Assembly: GCF_018642165.1 (NCBI RefSeq)
Contig: NZ_JAHHZM010000015.1
Span: 62,001 to 126,000, forward strand
DNA length: 64,000 bases
DNA from: Echinicola shivajiensis
GTDB lineage: Bacteria > Bacteroidota > Bacteroidia > Cytophagales > Cyclobacteriaceae
Reading direction: 5' to 3'
How positions within the stretch are numbered: the first letter of the stretch is position 1; each line of letters begins with the position of its first letter. The notes beneath the pieces are model-generated. The model was not told the DNA's origin. It ran no database searches and saw only the letters and a list, made by a program, of their open reading frames with translations. This document shows, piece after piece, positions 29,717-37,995 of this stretch. A program made the position numbers and the translations under genes.

Positions 29717-29775
29717 TCATTTTGATAAGGATCTATTTGGTTTTGAGAGAAGTCCACAGGCTAAGGGGCTCAGGT

Positions 29776-31029
29776 TTAAAAATCATAATAGAATAATAGA
29801 TTCAACCTGAAGGCATTTCCTTTTGACATGTCCTTATTTATCCTGTTTCCCCATATTGTCTCAAAACCTATTTTGGTACCCTCTGTGATATCCCAAAAAC
29901 TGTTCATTCGAAAGGTTTGAGCTCTGTGATAAGTGTTTTCCTCTGTGAAACTGAATTGCTCCAAATTAACCCATCCATAGGTTAAACTTGACAGCATGTT
30001 ATTATTCCAGTTATGCTCATAGGTGCCATAATAGCCTATGGAGAGCGGTGTATAAATATTTGTTGGTGGGGCTAGTAATAAATCCAGTCCTCCTGAACTC
30101 AAGTCAGTAAAATATCTCGTAATGGCTTTTCCTGCTACTCCTTGAATGTACCATTTTCCATTTTTCCAAGAATTTAAAACTACCGAGGAAGAAATACCCC
30201 ATCCAGGTTGTAAAAGCAATTTATCATTAGAATCCAAACCGGAGAGTACCGGTATCACGCCTGAAACTTGAAGCGATCCCCAGTCATAATTCTTGTTGAT
30301 TCTGGTGGTGAAACTAGGAATGAGCTGGAAGGTCTCCGAGGAAGATGAGTCTGGCAAATTAAGATTGGGGATGGTATACTCTAGTCCCAAGGCTAGATCA
30401 AAGCCTTTGTATAGATTAGGTGCGGTAAAACGTATTTGGGGTGTTCTTGTTACAAGTGAACTGGTAGGGCCTGCAACATCGACAGTAGCGGGAGAAGCTC
30501 CAATATGTGAAAAAAGACTCCATGTTTGTCCAAATAGAAAGTGTTTGTATTGCCCATAGGCATGTCTAATTCTAAAGCCATTTACTCCCAAGAAATCTGT
30601 TTCCAATCGAATAAAAATATCCCCGTCATCTGTTTTTCTGGTGACTTCAAACCCTAAACGGGTTTGTTCAAGTCCGTTAAAATAATTAGGCAAGGGAGTG
30701 TTTAGCTCCCCAGTAGGAATTTCATAGGTGCTGTAGCCATACTTTGAATTTAAATTTCTTCCATCGAATACCACCAAGTATCTTACAGAACCTAAAATCC
30801 TTAACTGCATGGATCCGTCCGGTGTGCCAATAAATAAACCTCTGTCCTGTGCAATATCCAGTGGGACATCCTCAATTATTTTTGTTGAATCAGAAATTAA
30901 AGTATCTCCTACATTTAACGATATAATCGTTTTTTTGCCCTCACTTTCATCTTGTGAGTAAGCATGTTCATAAGTCAAAATGACTATGATGACCAGAAAA
31001 ATATTATATGCTGATTTATTTTTTAACAT
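29776..31029 (-). CDS. DcaP-like outer-membrane porin
   Basis: 417 residues. Signal peptide MLKNKSAYNIFLVIIVILTYEHAYSQ, then an acidic linker and a barrel of about sixteen strands. The stretches MQLRILGSVRYLVVFDG, ETDFLGVNGFRIRHAYGQYKHFLFGQTWSLFSH and PATVDVAGPTSSLVTRTPQIRFT are typical of the DcaP-like family of trimeric porins. DcaP takes up small anionic or aromatic compounds in Acinetobacter; the substrate here is unknown. The protein ends in a barrel-closing aromatic strand (LLFYYDF). The gene starts one base after the stop of its upstream partner, so the two are co-transcribed. Confidence 0.82.
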   Translation of the reverse strand: MLKNKSAYNIFLVIIVILTYEHAYSQDESEGKKTIISLNVGDTLISDSTKIIEDVPLDIAQDRGLFIGTPDGSMQLRILGSVRYLVVFDGRNLNSKYGYSTYEIPTGELNTPLPNYFNGLEQTRLGFEVTRKTDDGDIFIRLETDFLGVNGFRIRHAYGQYKHFLFGQTWSLFSHIGASPATVDVAGPTSSLVTRTPQIRFTAPNLYKGFDLALGLEYTIPNLNLPDSSSSETFQLIPSFTTRINKNYDWGSLQVSGVIPVLSGLDSNDKLLLQPGWGISSSVVLNSWKNGKWYIQGVAGKAITRYFTDLSSGGLDLLLAPPTNIYTPLSIGYYGTYEHNWNNNMLSSLTYGWVNLEQFSFTEENTYHRAQTFRMNSFWDITEGTKIGFETIWGNRINKDMSKGNAFRLNLLFYYDF

Positions 31030-31030
31030 A

Positions 31031-31834
31031 CTACTTTGGGAATATTAGAGATATTACTGCTCTCATCCCAAATGCAGATTTTGCCCCGTTAGGTGCTGCT
31101 AAGTTGAAGCGTGGACCTGTTACGAATTGTATTTTTTGTTTTCCCAAGCTTGTTACTCCACTTACGTTAGGGTTGAACCATAAGGTGGTATTGTTAGATT
31201 GCCAGTTTTGGGTAAGTTCAAAATTAAAACCTGCGCCAGCACCTGATGGCCAGTTATAGGCCATAAAAGGCTGTAAAAATAGCTGACTTACATTATTCCT
31301 TTCACTGTCTCCTGCAATACTCCAAATTTGGTTGGCCAAAGCACCAATAGTAATAGCGCTTACTTGATATAAAGCAACAGCCGTGGGGCCCATTCCAAAC
31401 TTCTTGCTTCCGAGTAAGTCATTTGAAGCTGTGGGAATGGCAAATACAGGCCCGAAACCCCAAATTATCTCAGATTCTTTTGGGCTTATAAATCCACTTA
31501 GAACCATATCACCAGTGCCTGATTGCTTGCTGCCAGTTTCAGTGATATTGTACTGGGTAATTATAGGTAAAATTGCCCTGGTAATAAGGTTCAAATCTTC
31601 AGTTAAGCTGAGGGGAATTACGGGTTGGATATTTACATTATAACGAGCACCTTCTAGATCTCCAATTCCAAAATCCATGTTTTGTTGAAATGGAACACTG
31701 ATGAGACTAGCTATAGGATTGGCGAGTTTTTTGGCAAGCTCAGCAGCTGATTGTTGTTCATTTTCGGCTTGCGAATAGACAGTGGAGCAGCTAAGTACCA
31801 ATAAAACGATCAAAAGATATGCTTTTACTTTCAT
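31031..31834 (-). CDS. Outer-membrane protein of the phenol-degradation 'MetA' type (PF13557-like)
   Basis: 267 residues with signal peptide (LLIVLLVLSCSTVYSQ). The mature protein opens LAKKLANPIASLISVPFQQNMDFG and runs through barrel-type strands (VNIQPVIPLSLTEDLNLITRAILPI, FISPKESEIIWGFGPVFAIPTAS) to GPRFNLAAPNGAKSAFGMRAVISLIFPK. This matches the family often annotated as transporter or phenol-degradation protein; its role is not established. First gene of a pair with the DcaP-like porin. Confidence 0.75.
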   Translation of the reverse strand: MKVKAYLLIVLLVLSCSTVYSQAENEQQSAAELAKKLANPIASLISVPFQQNMDFGIGDLEGARYNVNIQPVIPLSLTEDLNLITRAILPIITQYNITETGSKQSGTGDMVLSGFISPKESEIIWGFGPVFAIPTASNDLLGSKKFGMGPTAVALYQVSAITIGALANQIWSIAGDSERNNVSQLFLQPFMAYNWPSGAGAGFNFELTQNWQSNNTTLWFNPNVSGVTSLGKQKIQFVTGPRFNLAAPNGAKSAFGMRAVISLIFPK

Positions 31835-32193
31835 AACTATTATGGTTTATAATGCTAAAAGTTAATTTTTTTGCTCTATTTCATTTAATCAGAAATGATT
31901 AGTACACTAAGGGTAGTCTTGTATTATAGATCGAATTAATATAATTTATTTTAAGCTATTTTTTGTCTTTATAGTTATAAATAATCATAAAAACCCACAA
32001 TCTGACTTGTCTGTATCTGATTCTAATTTTGTAAAAAATATGGTTTTATGAAAATATTAAGGATCAGATACTTATAAGGAAAATTAGTATGCTCAAAAGG
32101 CTTGGTATTAAATCTGAAGCAAAAAAATAGGGAAGCCTTATTGACCTCCCTATTTCATATAAAATTGAATCATATGATTCTCCAAGTATCTGA
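31835..32193. other. Intergenic region, 359 bases
   Basis: Contains the terminator of the M28 peptidase gene at 32125-32155 and, by position, the promoter of the barrel-protein pair to its left. No gene or repeat seen in the AT-rich middle. Confidence 0.45.
32125..32155 (-). terminator. Terminator of the M28 peptidase gene
   Basis: 9-bp arms AAATAGGGA (32125-32133) and TCCCTATTT (32147-32155), followed on the minus strand by a run of T. Confidence 0.75.
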
Positions 32194-33681
32194 TTATTCC
32201 GTTCCGTACAGCTGTTTTCCAGCTTCTTCATATTTATCACCTTCTATCCATTTTGGCTGCTCAGGAGCATTGGCTATATTTTCAGCAGTGAGCAGGTATG
32301 ATTTCCAATATTTCATGGCATAATCCAGGTCAAAATTATCTACCTGATCAGCAGCCTGATGATAGTACTTCATGATTTCAGCATCAAAGGCTGTGAATCC
32401 CAAGCTGAAAGTGGGGGCAGGGATTCCCTTTTTGGCAAAGTTGACATTATCTGAACGATCATAAAGTCCCTGCTCTGGAGATGGATCAGCAGTAACCCTC
32501 AACCCATAAGTATCAACAGCTTCCTTGATCAAATGGTCTGCAGAAGTTCTTCCAAATCCAATGACTGTGATGATTTCTGTATTATTATAACCACCATTGT
32601 CAATATTTAAATTATAGATCACCTTGTCCAAAGGGACCATTGGATTTTCAGAATAATAAGCAGATCCCAAAAGCCCTTTTTCCTCGGCTGTCCAGGCACA
32701 AAGTAGTATGGACCGCTTAGGTGGATTTTCAGCAAAGTATTTAGCGGCATTGATGATGGCTACGGTACCTACAGCATTATCCCTAGCGCCATTATAAATA
32801 CTGTCTCCTTCTGCGTCTGGCTTACCCACACCTATGTGATCGTAGTGGGCGGATAGCATGACATACTCATCCTTTAAGTTTGGATCTGTCCCTTCAATTT
32901 GGGCAATTACATTTTTGCCGGTTATAGATAGGTTTTTCTTTCCTTTTATGTTGAGGTCAATTTCGGAACCAGGAGATTGGTCTATTGATTTAATCAAATT
33001 TCCATTAAGGTCTTTGGCCCAGATATAAGGGATTCCAGCTTCCTTTGGATCACCTTGGGCGATGGTCATTTGTGGTTTATTCAGATAGTTGGTCAATAGG
33101 CTCCATGGAGTGGTAGGGAGATTGTACATCTCTATCAAAGCCAGTGCTCCTTTTTCTTCAGCAAGTGCTAGTTTTTTTCTTCCTGCTGCAAAAAGCTGAG
33201 AAGGGCCCATCTGCTCAGGTCCACCAACCCTAACGATCAAAATTTTACCTTCTATGTCTTTACCTTCTAAATCTTCTTCTAAGCCATAGCCAGCTACGAC
33301 AGTTTCATATTTCCCTTCAATGGCTTTGCCGTCCAAAACTAGAATTTCCTGACCTTGAGTCAAGGTTTCTTCTCCAAATATTATGGCCCCTTCATTTGGA
33401 GGATTGGAGATCCTGAAAGGAACTTCCTGAAAATAGTTATCTGCTCCTTCAACAGGTCGAGCATCGTATTTCCAGAATTGCTCCGCTATATATCTCGCCG
33501 CGATATCTATTTCAGAACGTGCAGCATCCCGGCCTTTTAGTTCATCTGAAGCTAAATACCTGAAATGGGAGATCGCTTCCTTTTCCTTGATGGATTGGTC
33601 GATTTTATTTTGCTGTGCATTAGTATAAGCGGGCATTAATGCCAATCCGGACAAAAATGAATAAAGTAGGTTTTTCTTCAT
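32194..33681 (-). CDS. M28 family zinc aminopeptidase, secreted
   Basis: 495 residues with a signal peptide (LLYSFLSGLALMPAYTNAQ). The N-terminal part contains a PA-like insert (VVAGYGLEEDLEGKDIEGKILIVRVGG, about 127-155). The peptidase domain has zinc ligands H279 (SAHYDHIG), D301 (GARDNAVG), the catalytic/ligand Glu pair in WTAEEKGLLGS (332-334), and a later Asp in LNIDNGG. Family members remove N-terminal residues from peptides. It is divergent from the metal-uptake locus and shares its 200-base upstream region, so control by the same operators is possible. Confidence 0.9.
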   Translation of the reverse strand: MKKNLLYSFLSGLALMPAYTNAQQNKIDQSIKEKEAISHFRYLASDELKGRDAARSEIDIAARYIAEQFWKYDARPVEGADNYFQEVPFRISNPPNEGAIIFGEETLTQGQEILVLDGKAIEGKYETVVAGYGLEEDLEGKDIEGKILIVRVGGPEQMGPSQLFAAGRKKLALAEEKGALALIEMYNLPTTPWSLLTNYLNKPQMTIAQGDPKEAGIPYIWAKDLNGNLIKSIDQSPGSEIDLNIKGKKNLSITGKNVIAQIEGTDPNLKDEYVMLSAHYDHIGVGKPDAEGDSIYNGARDNAVGTVAIINAAKYFAENPPKRSILLCAWTAEEKGLLGSAYYSENPMVPLDKVIYNLNIDNGGYNNTEIITVIGFGRTSADHLIKEAVDTYGLRVTADPSPEQGLYDRSDNVNFAKKGIPAPTFSLGFTAFDAEIMKYYHQAADQVDNFDLDYAMKYWKSYLLTAENIANAPEQPKWIEGDKYEEAGKQLYGTE

Positions 33682-33827
33682 GAGCTTTATTTAAAATTAG
33701 ATAGCTAAATATAATTGATTTATGGCAGACTTAGTTCCTGATTAAATACTTAGGTTTTCTTCTAACTATTAGTAAATGAAAATGAGGCAACTAATAAAAT
33801 TATATTAAATATGGGGTGCTTTTTATA

Positions 33828-33842
33828 TGCAACATTGTTTCA
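33828..33842. promoter_or_regulatory. Candidate Fur-family operator, site 1
   Basis: TGCAACA-T-TGTTTCA, a 7-1-7 palindrome with one mismatch. It overlaps the presumed -33 region of the TonB receptor gene. The 7-1-7 geometry is that of Fur/Zur boxes; the Zur assignment is inference from the genes. Confidence 0.6.
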
Positions 33843-33867
33843 TTTTTATATAATATCATTACATTTG
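33835..33867 (+). promoter_or_regulatory. Promoter of the metal-uptake operon
   Basis: TTG (33835-33837) and TACATTTG (33860-33867), spaced 22 bases, fit the Bacteroidota -33/-7 pattern. Both elements are overlapped by the two palindromes, as expected for a repressed promoter. The leader to the first ATG would be only about 10 bases. Confidence 0.5.
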
Positions 33868-33880
33868 CAACAATGTTGCG
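33866..33880. promoter_or_regulatory. Candidate Fur-family operator, site 2
   Basis: TGCAACA-A-TGTTGCG, a 7-1-7 palindrome with one mismatch, covering the end of the -7 box and the predicted transcription start. It ends three bases before the first ATG. Confidence 0.62.
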
Positions 33881-33883
33881 TTT

Positions 33884-36127
33884 ATGGTTATGATTATGTT
33901 TATAGAAAGCATCTTATTATTGTCCTTATTAAATCCCTTGCTAATTCGAGAAGGTAATGCCTATTTAGATATGGGCTCTTTTCCAGCTTATGCTCAACTT
34001 CAGCAGCGGAAAGATTCTACAATCAATAAAGAAGCAATTAAGACCTATGAATTGGGCGAAGTGATGGTCTCTGATCATCTAGAGCAAATCATAAAAGAAG
34101 AATCCTCCAATATCTCATTTGTCAGAAAAGATTATCTCCGAAAAAACAGGGGCAATAGCTTAATGAAGACAATGGAAAGATTGCCAGGAATAAGCACGGT
34201 CGGAATTGGTTCAGGCACATCCAAGCCATTGATCAGGGGATTGGGCTTTAATCAAGTTCTAGTGCTCACGAATGGTATCAAGCATGAAGGACAGCAATGG
34301 GGCGCTGACCATGGATTGGAATTGGATCAATATAATGTCGACCAAGTGCAGATCATAAAAGGTCCTGCCTCTATAAGTTATGGCTCAGATGCTATAGCCG
34401 GCGTGATAGATATCAAGGACAAACCTGTTCCAGACAGAGGAAGTCAGGGTGGAAGCCTTATTTTGAATGCCAAGTCCAATACGGCTTGGCTTGGGGCTTC
34501 AGCTAATATTTATGGACGTAGGGAAAAATGGTTTTATGATATGCGTTTCAGCTATGCTTCCTACGGGGATTTTAAAGTGCCCGCTGATACGGTTTATGTA
34601 TATGACTTTGGCGTCGCCTTAGATCAGGGCAAGGTGCGAAATACTGCAGGAAAAGAATTTGATTGGTCTGTTAAGCTAGGATATTTGGAAGGCCCGTTGA
34701 AAAATACCCTTACCGCTGGAAGGGTATATATGAAATCAGGCTTCTTTGCCAATGCCCATGGATTGGAGCCTCGCAATGTCAATGAGGAATTGCATGATAG
34801 TGCTAATAGGGATATACTTTTACCTCATCAGGAAGTGGGACATTTTAAGCTCGTAGATCAGTTTTCCTATCGATTTGAAAAGCACCTCATAGAAGCTGAT
34901 TTCGGCTTTCAGCTCAATGAAAGAAAGGAGTGGAGCCAATATGTTAATCATGGTTTTATGCCGCCTAATTACCCTGATGAATTGAGCTATCCCTCCACTT
35001 TGGAACGTTCATTTGACAAAAAAGTCTTCAGTATGCAGCCCAGAGATGAATGGTTCCTTAATAAACACCAATTGCAGTTTGGGCTCAGTGGAGAGTGGCA
35101 GATTAATGAGATCGGGGGCTGGGGATTTTTAATACCTGCCTTTCGAAAAGGTGGTTTTGGACTTTATGCCCTGGACAAGTTCAAGATAAATGAAGAGTGG
35201 CAAGTACAGGGCGCTTTGCGATATGATTATAGCCGGATAGCCATTGAGGCATATCAGGACTGGTTTCCATCTACTGAAGAGCAGGAGGAGCAGCCTTCTG
35301 ACTATTTGTACCGCTCTCAAGCTAGTACAAGAACATTCAATAGTCAGGTTTGGGCACTGGGCTTCAATTACGTCCCTGGAAAGTTCAGTTTCAAAGGAAA
35401 TATTGGAACAGGATTTAGGGTGCCTATAGCCAAGGAATTGGGTGCAAATGGGGTGAATTATCACTATTATCGATACGAAAGAGGAAATGCTGATTTAGCC
35501 CCAGAGAAGTCTTACCAGTTGGATTTGGGAGTGACATTTAAAGAAGACAGGTGGCAGATTGACTTTAGTCCTTTTTTGAATTACTTCTCCAATTATATTT
35601 ACCTCAGTCCATCAGCTGAATATGATTATCTATACGGGGCAGGCAATCAGGTTTTTAATTATACCCAGTCAGAAGTAGTCCGTTTTGGAGGTGAACTTGC
35701 TGTAATTCACCAAATCAATAAAGACTTGGATGTAGAGTTATTGGGTGAATATGTATATAGTGAACAGCTTTCTGGGGATAAAAAGGGATACACCTTACCA
35801 TTCTCACCACCGCCCTCAATATTGCTAAACACTACTTATAAACCATCATGGTCCTTGGGCATGGAAAACCCATATTTAGCCATAGATTATCGGTTAACAG
35901 CTAGACAGCAACAGATTGTACCACCGGAGAAAATGACTCCTGGATACCAACTGGTGGATTTGAGGTTTGGGGCCGAGTTGAATTTGTTCGATTCGCCCTT
36001 ACAATTTGATTTTCAAGTTAGAAACGTTTCCAATACTAGGTATTTGAACCATACCAGTTTCTATAGATTAATCGACCTTCCCGAGCAGGGAAGAAGTTTT
36101 AATATTTCCTTTCAATTAGATATTTAA
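33884..36127 (+). CDS. TonB-dependent receptor, probably for zinc or another metal
   Basis: 747 residues by the first ATG; Met codons at 33890 and 33896 are equally possible. Signal-like N-terminus, plug domain about 55-175 (SLMKTMERLPGIST, LIRGLGFNQVLVLTNG, VDQVQIIKGPASISYGSDAIAGVIDI), then a 22-strand barrel ending RSFNISFQLDI. There is no carboxypeptidase-like N-terminal extension, so it is not SusC-like. The plug loop GQQWGADHGLE with His resembles the ADH-containing loop of ZnuD-type zinc receptors. Operators upstream and histidine-rich lipoproteins downstream support metal uptake; the metal is inferred. Confidence 0.85.
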   Translation: MVMIMFIESILLLSLLNPLLIREGNAYLDMGSFPAYAQLQQRKDSTINKEAIKTYELGEVMVSDHLEQIIKEESSNISFVRKDYLRKNRGNSLMKTMERLPGISTVGIGSGTSKPLIRGLGFNQVLVLTNGIKHEGQQWGADHGLELDQYNVDQVQIIKGPASISYGSDAIAGVIDIKDKPVPDRGSQGGSLILNAKSNTAWLGASANIYGRREKWFYDMRFSYASYGDFKVPADTVYVYDFGVALDQGKVRNTAGKEFDWSVKLGYLEGPLKNTLTAGRVYMKSGFFANAHGLEPRNVNEELHDSANRDILLPHQEVGHFKLVDQFSYRFEKHLIEADFGFQLNERKEWSQYVNHGFMPPNYPDELSYPSTLERSFDKKVFSMQPRDEWFLNKHQLQFGLSGEWQINEIGGWGFLIPAFRKGGFGLYALDKFKINEEWQVQGALRYDYSRIAIEAYQDWFPSTEEQEEQPSDYLYRSQASTRTFNSQVWALGFNYVPGKFSFKGNIGTGFRVPIAKELGANGVNYHYYRYERGNADLAPEKSYQLDLGVTFKEDRWQIDFSPFLNYFSNYIYLSPSAEYDYLYGAGNQVFNYTQSEVVRFGGELAVIHQINKDLDVELLGEYVYSEQLSGDKKGYTLPFSPPPSILLNTTYKPSWSLGMENPYLAIDYRLTARQQQIVPPEKMTPGYQLVDLRFGAELNLFDSPLQFDFQVRNVSNTRYLNHTSFYRLIDLPEQGRSFNISFQLDI

Positions 36128-36134
36128 AAATAAA

Positions 36135-36575
36135 ATGATGGAACAAAAGTATGTATGCATCTTATTGATTTTATGCTTTGGCTGGGCAATGTCGTCCTGT
36201 TCTGAAGATGATGCACAGCCAGATTTGGCCAATCCCCAGATTAGCAATATTGAGATTGGTTATGATAATAGAAAAGAAGGAAAAGTAGGGGAGGACTTTC
36301 ATTTCAATGCAGATATCGTAGCTGGGGAAAAAATCAAAACCCTAACAGTTCAAATGCTACAAAAACAGGATCAGTCATACACAGAAGAATGGGAATATTT
36401 TGTGGAATGGAATGAATATAAGGGATTGAAAAACACTAATGTGCATAAGCATTTTACCATTCCAGAAAATGCTCCAATAGGTGCCTATGATTTTATCTTT
36501 ACTGTGGTAGATACCAATGGAACTCATTTACAACTTAAAGAAGACTTTTACATCATCAACGAAGAGACAATATGA
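36135..36575 (+). CDS. DUF4625 lipoprotein
   Basis: 146 residues. Lipobox MSSC ends a signal peptide, and the acidic linker EDDAQPD follows. The body is an Ig-like DUF4625 domain: NPQISNIEIGYDNRKEGKVGEDFHFNADI, and WEYFVEWNEYKGLKNTNVHKHFTIPENAPIGAYDFIFTVVDTNG. Function of DUF4625 is not known; it sits seven bases after the TonB receptor and is probably a surface or periplasmic partner of it. Overlaps the next gene by 4 bases (ATGA). Confidence 0.8.
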   Translation: MMEQKYVCILLILCFGWAMSSCSEDDAQPDLANPQISNIEIGYDNRKEGKVGEDFHFNADIVAGEKIKTLTVQMLQKQDQSYTEEWEYFVEWNEYKGLKNTNVHKHFTIPENAPIGAYDFIFTVVDTNGTHLQLKEDFYIINEETI

Positions 36576-37057
36576 AGTACCTTAAGATACGTGAAATTTT
36601 TACTGCTTACATGCTCATCTTTGTTTTTTTGGTTGCTAGTTGTCAGTTCAATGAAGATGAACAGGATTTGATTTCACCTGAGATTGATAATAGTTTTTTA
36701 GGGGCTTTTCCAAGCCAATGTGCAGTGATCAAAAGAGGAGAAACATTTGTTTTTAGAGCTTTATTCAAGGATAATGTGGAATTAGGTAGTTACAGCCTGG
36801 ATGTGCACCACAATTTTGACCATCATTCCCACAGCACAGAAGTGAATGACTGTAATATGGATCCGGTAAAGACTACCGAAAAGCCCTATTTGTTCATAGA
36901 AAGTTTTCCTATTCCTGAAGGCTTTCAAACCTATGAGGCAGTCATGGAAATTACTGTACCAAAAGATGTAGATCCAGGGGATTATCATTTTATGATCAAG
37001 GTTACAGATAAAGAGGGCTGGCAAACCCTGAAGGGAATTAGTATAAAGCTGGATTGA
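36572..37057 (+). CDS. DUF4625-type lipoprotein with a histidine-rich loop
   Basis: 161 residues. Signal MLIFVFLVASC with lipobox VASC. The Ig-like body parallels the preceding protein (RGETFVFRALFKDNVELGSYSLDV; IPEGFQTYEAVMEITVPKDVDPGDYHFMIKVTDKEG). The loop HHNFDHHSHS, with five His in ten residues, and two cysteines are candidate metal ligands. A diverged tandem paralogue of the gene before. Last gene of the receptor operon; a second operator follows about 85 bases later. Confidence 0.78.
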   Translation: MKYLKIREIFTAYMLIFVFLVASCQFNEDEQDLISPEIDNSFLGAFPSQCAVIKRGETFVFRALFKDNVELGSYSLDVHHNFDHHSHSTEVNDCNMDPVKTTEKPYLFIESFPIPEGFQTYEAVMEITVPKDVDPGDYHFMIKVTDKEGWQTLKGISIKLD

Positions 37058-37141
37058 ACAGCGTTCAATAATTTAAGTTTAGGCCAGGCATCTAATGGGT
37101 AAAATGCTCATTAGCTTGGATATGTATGTCTAATTTAAATA

Positions 37142-37156
37142 TGCAACATTATTGCA
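37142..37156. promoter_or_regulatory. Candidate Fur-family operator, site 3
   Basis: TGCAACA-T-TATTGCA, again a 7-1-7 palindrome with one mismatch, extended by A/T on both sides. It lies 51 bases before the histidine-rich lipoprotein gene. Its left arm is identical to that of sites 1 and 2. Confidence 0.62.
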
Positions 37157-37207
37157 TTTTATTAACAACACTATAAATCAATTTTAATTTCTTAAATCAA
37201 ACTATTT

Positions 37208-37927
37208 ATGACACAGTTTATCAAAAGATCGTTTTTTCCTGTATTGTTCGTTGCATTGCTGGCCTTTTCATGTACTGAAGATGATGAGCCGGTGATTCCA
37301 CAGGAAGGAATTGAAAAGGCCAATTTGGTTTTTACAGCACTTTCTGGGGATGACCATCTCAGTGCCCATGGGGATCATTTTCATGGTATAGATGGGGCAA
37401 CAGAAGGAGAGCACATTTCAGTTGAATTTGATTCAGATGGAAATGCTTTAAGTGGTGGCCACCTTCACTTGGATCCAGAAGTAATTTATAAGGTTGAGCT
37501 GCAAGCTTGGGATTATCAAGGGAACCGGGTTGAGTCAGATTTTATCAAGAATAAAGCTACAGCAGACCAATACAAGGCCTTTTTAATAGGGGGGGATTTT
37601 GTGCTGAACCCTGATACAGATGATGAATCTGGTGCCATTTTCCAAGCTAGGGAAAAAGAATATGCAGATGGATCTGCCGTGGATGGCAAATATGAAGTCA
37701 CAGGAATATTAAGTTATTTAATCATTGGAGAATCCAATGAGGGAGAGTCTAAAGCGGTGTCTTATGTACTTAGAAAATTCGATGATCCTATTACCAAGGC
37801 AGGGATTGAGCGTATTGATTGGAATGCAGATGACTACGAAGAGCGATTTCCAGGAGACGATGTTCTGAATCTTACATTTGAGATTCATGCAGAGCATGAA
37901 GAAGATGATCATGATCATGATCACTAA
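37208..37927 (+). CDS. Histidine-rich lipoprotein, likely metal-binding
   Basis: 239 residues. Signal with lipobox AFSC, acidic linker TEDDEP. Histidine clusters: DDHLSAHGDHFHG near residue 50, GGHLHLD near 80, and a C-terminal EIHAEHEEDDHDHDH. These resemble metal-capture tails of zinc and nickel proteins. No named family recognised with confidence. Its own operator and position after the receptor operon make it part of the same regulon. It probably buffers or hands over metal at the outer membrane; this is inference. Confidence 0.78.
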   Translation: MTQFIKRSFFPVLFVALLAFSCTEDDEPVIPQEGIEKANLVFTALSGDDHLSAHGDHFHGIDGATEGEHISVEFDSDGNALSGGHLHLDPEVIYKVELQAWDYQGNRVESDFIKNKATADQYKAFLIGGDFVLNPDTDDESGAIFQAREKEYADGSAVDGKYEVTGILSYLIIGESNEGESKAVSYVLRKFDDPITKAGIERIDWNADDYEERFPGDDVLNLTFEIHAEHEEDDHDHDH

Positions 37928-37960
37928 GTAAAAAATTACATAGATTTGGTTAGTGGAGTA

Positions 37961-37993
37961 AAAAGCCGGCCTTTATTGGGGGCCGGTTTTTTT
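37961..37993 (+). terminator. Terminator after the histidine-rich lipoprotein gene
   Basis: Stem CCGGCC/GGCCGG (37966-37971, 37981-37986) extended by A/T arms, then seven T. It can also end the convergent truC transcript. Confidence 0.85.
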
Positions 37994-37995
37994 AT

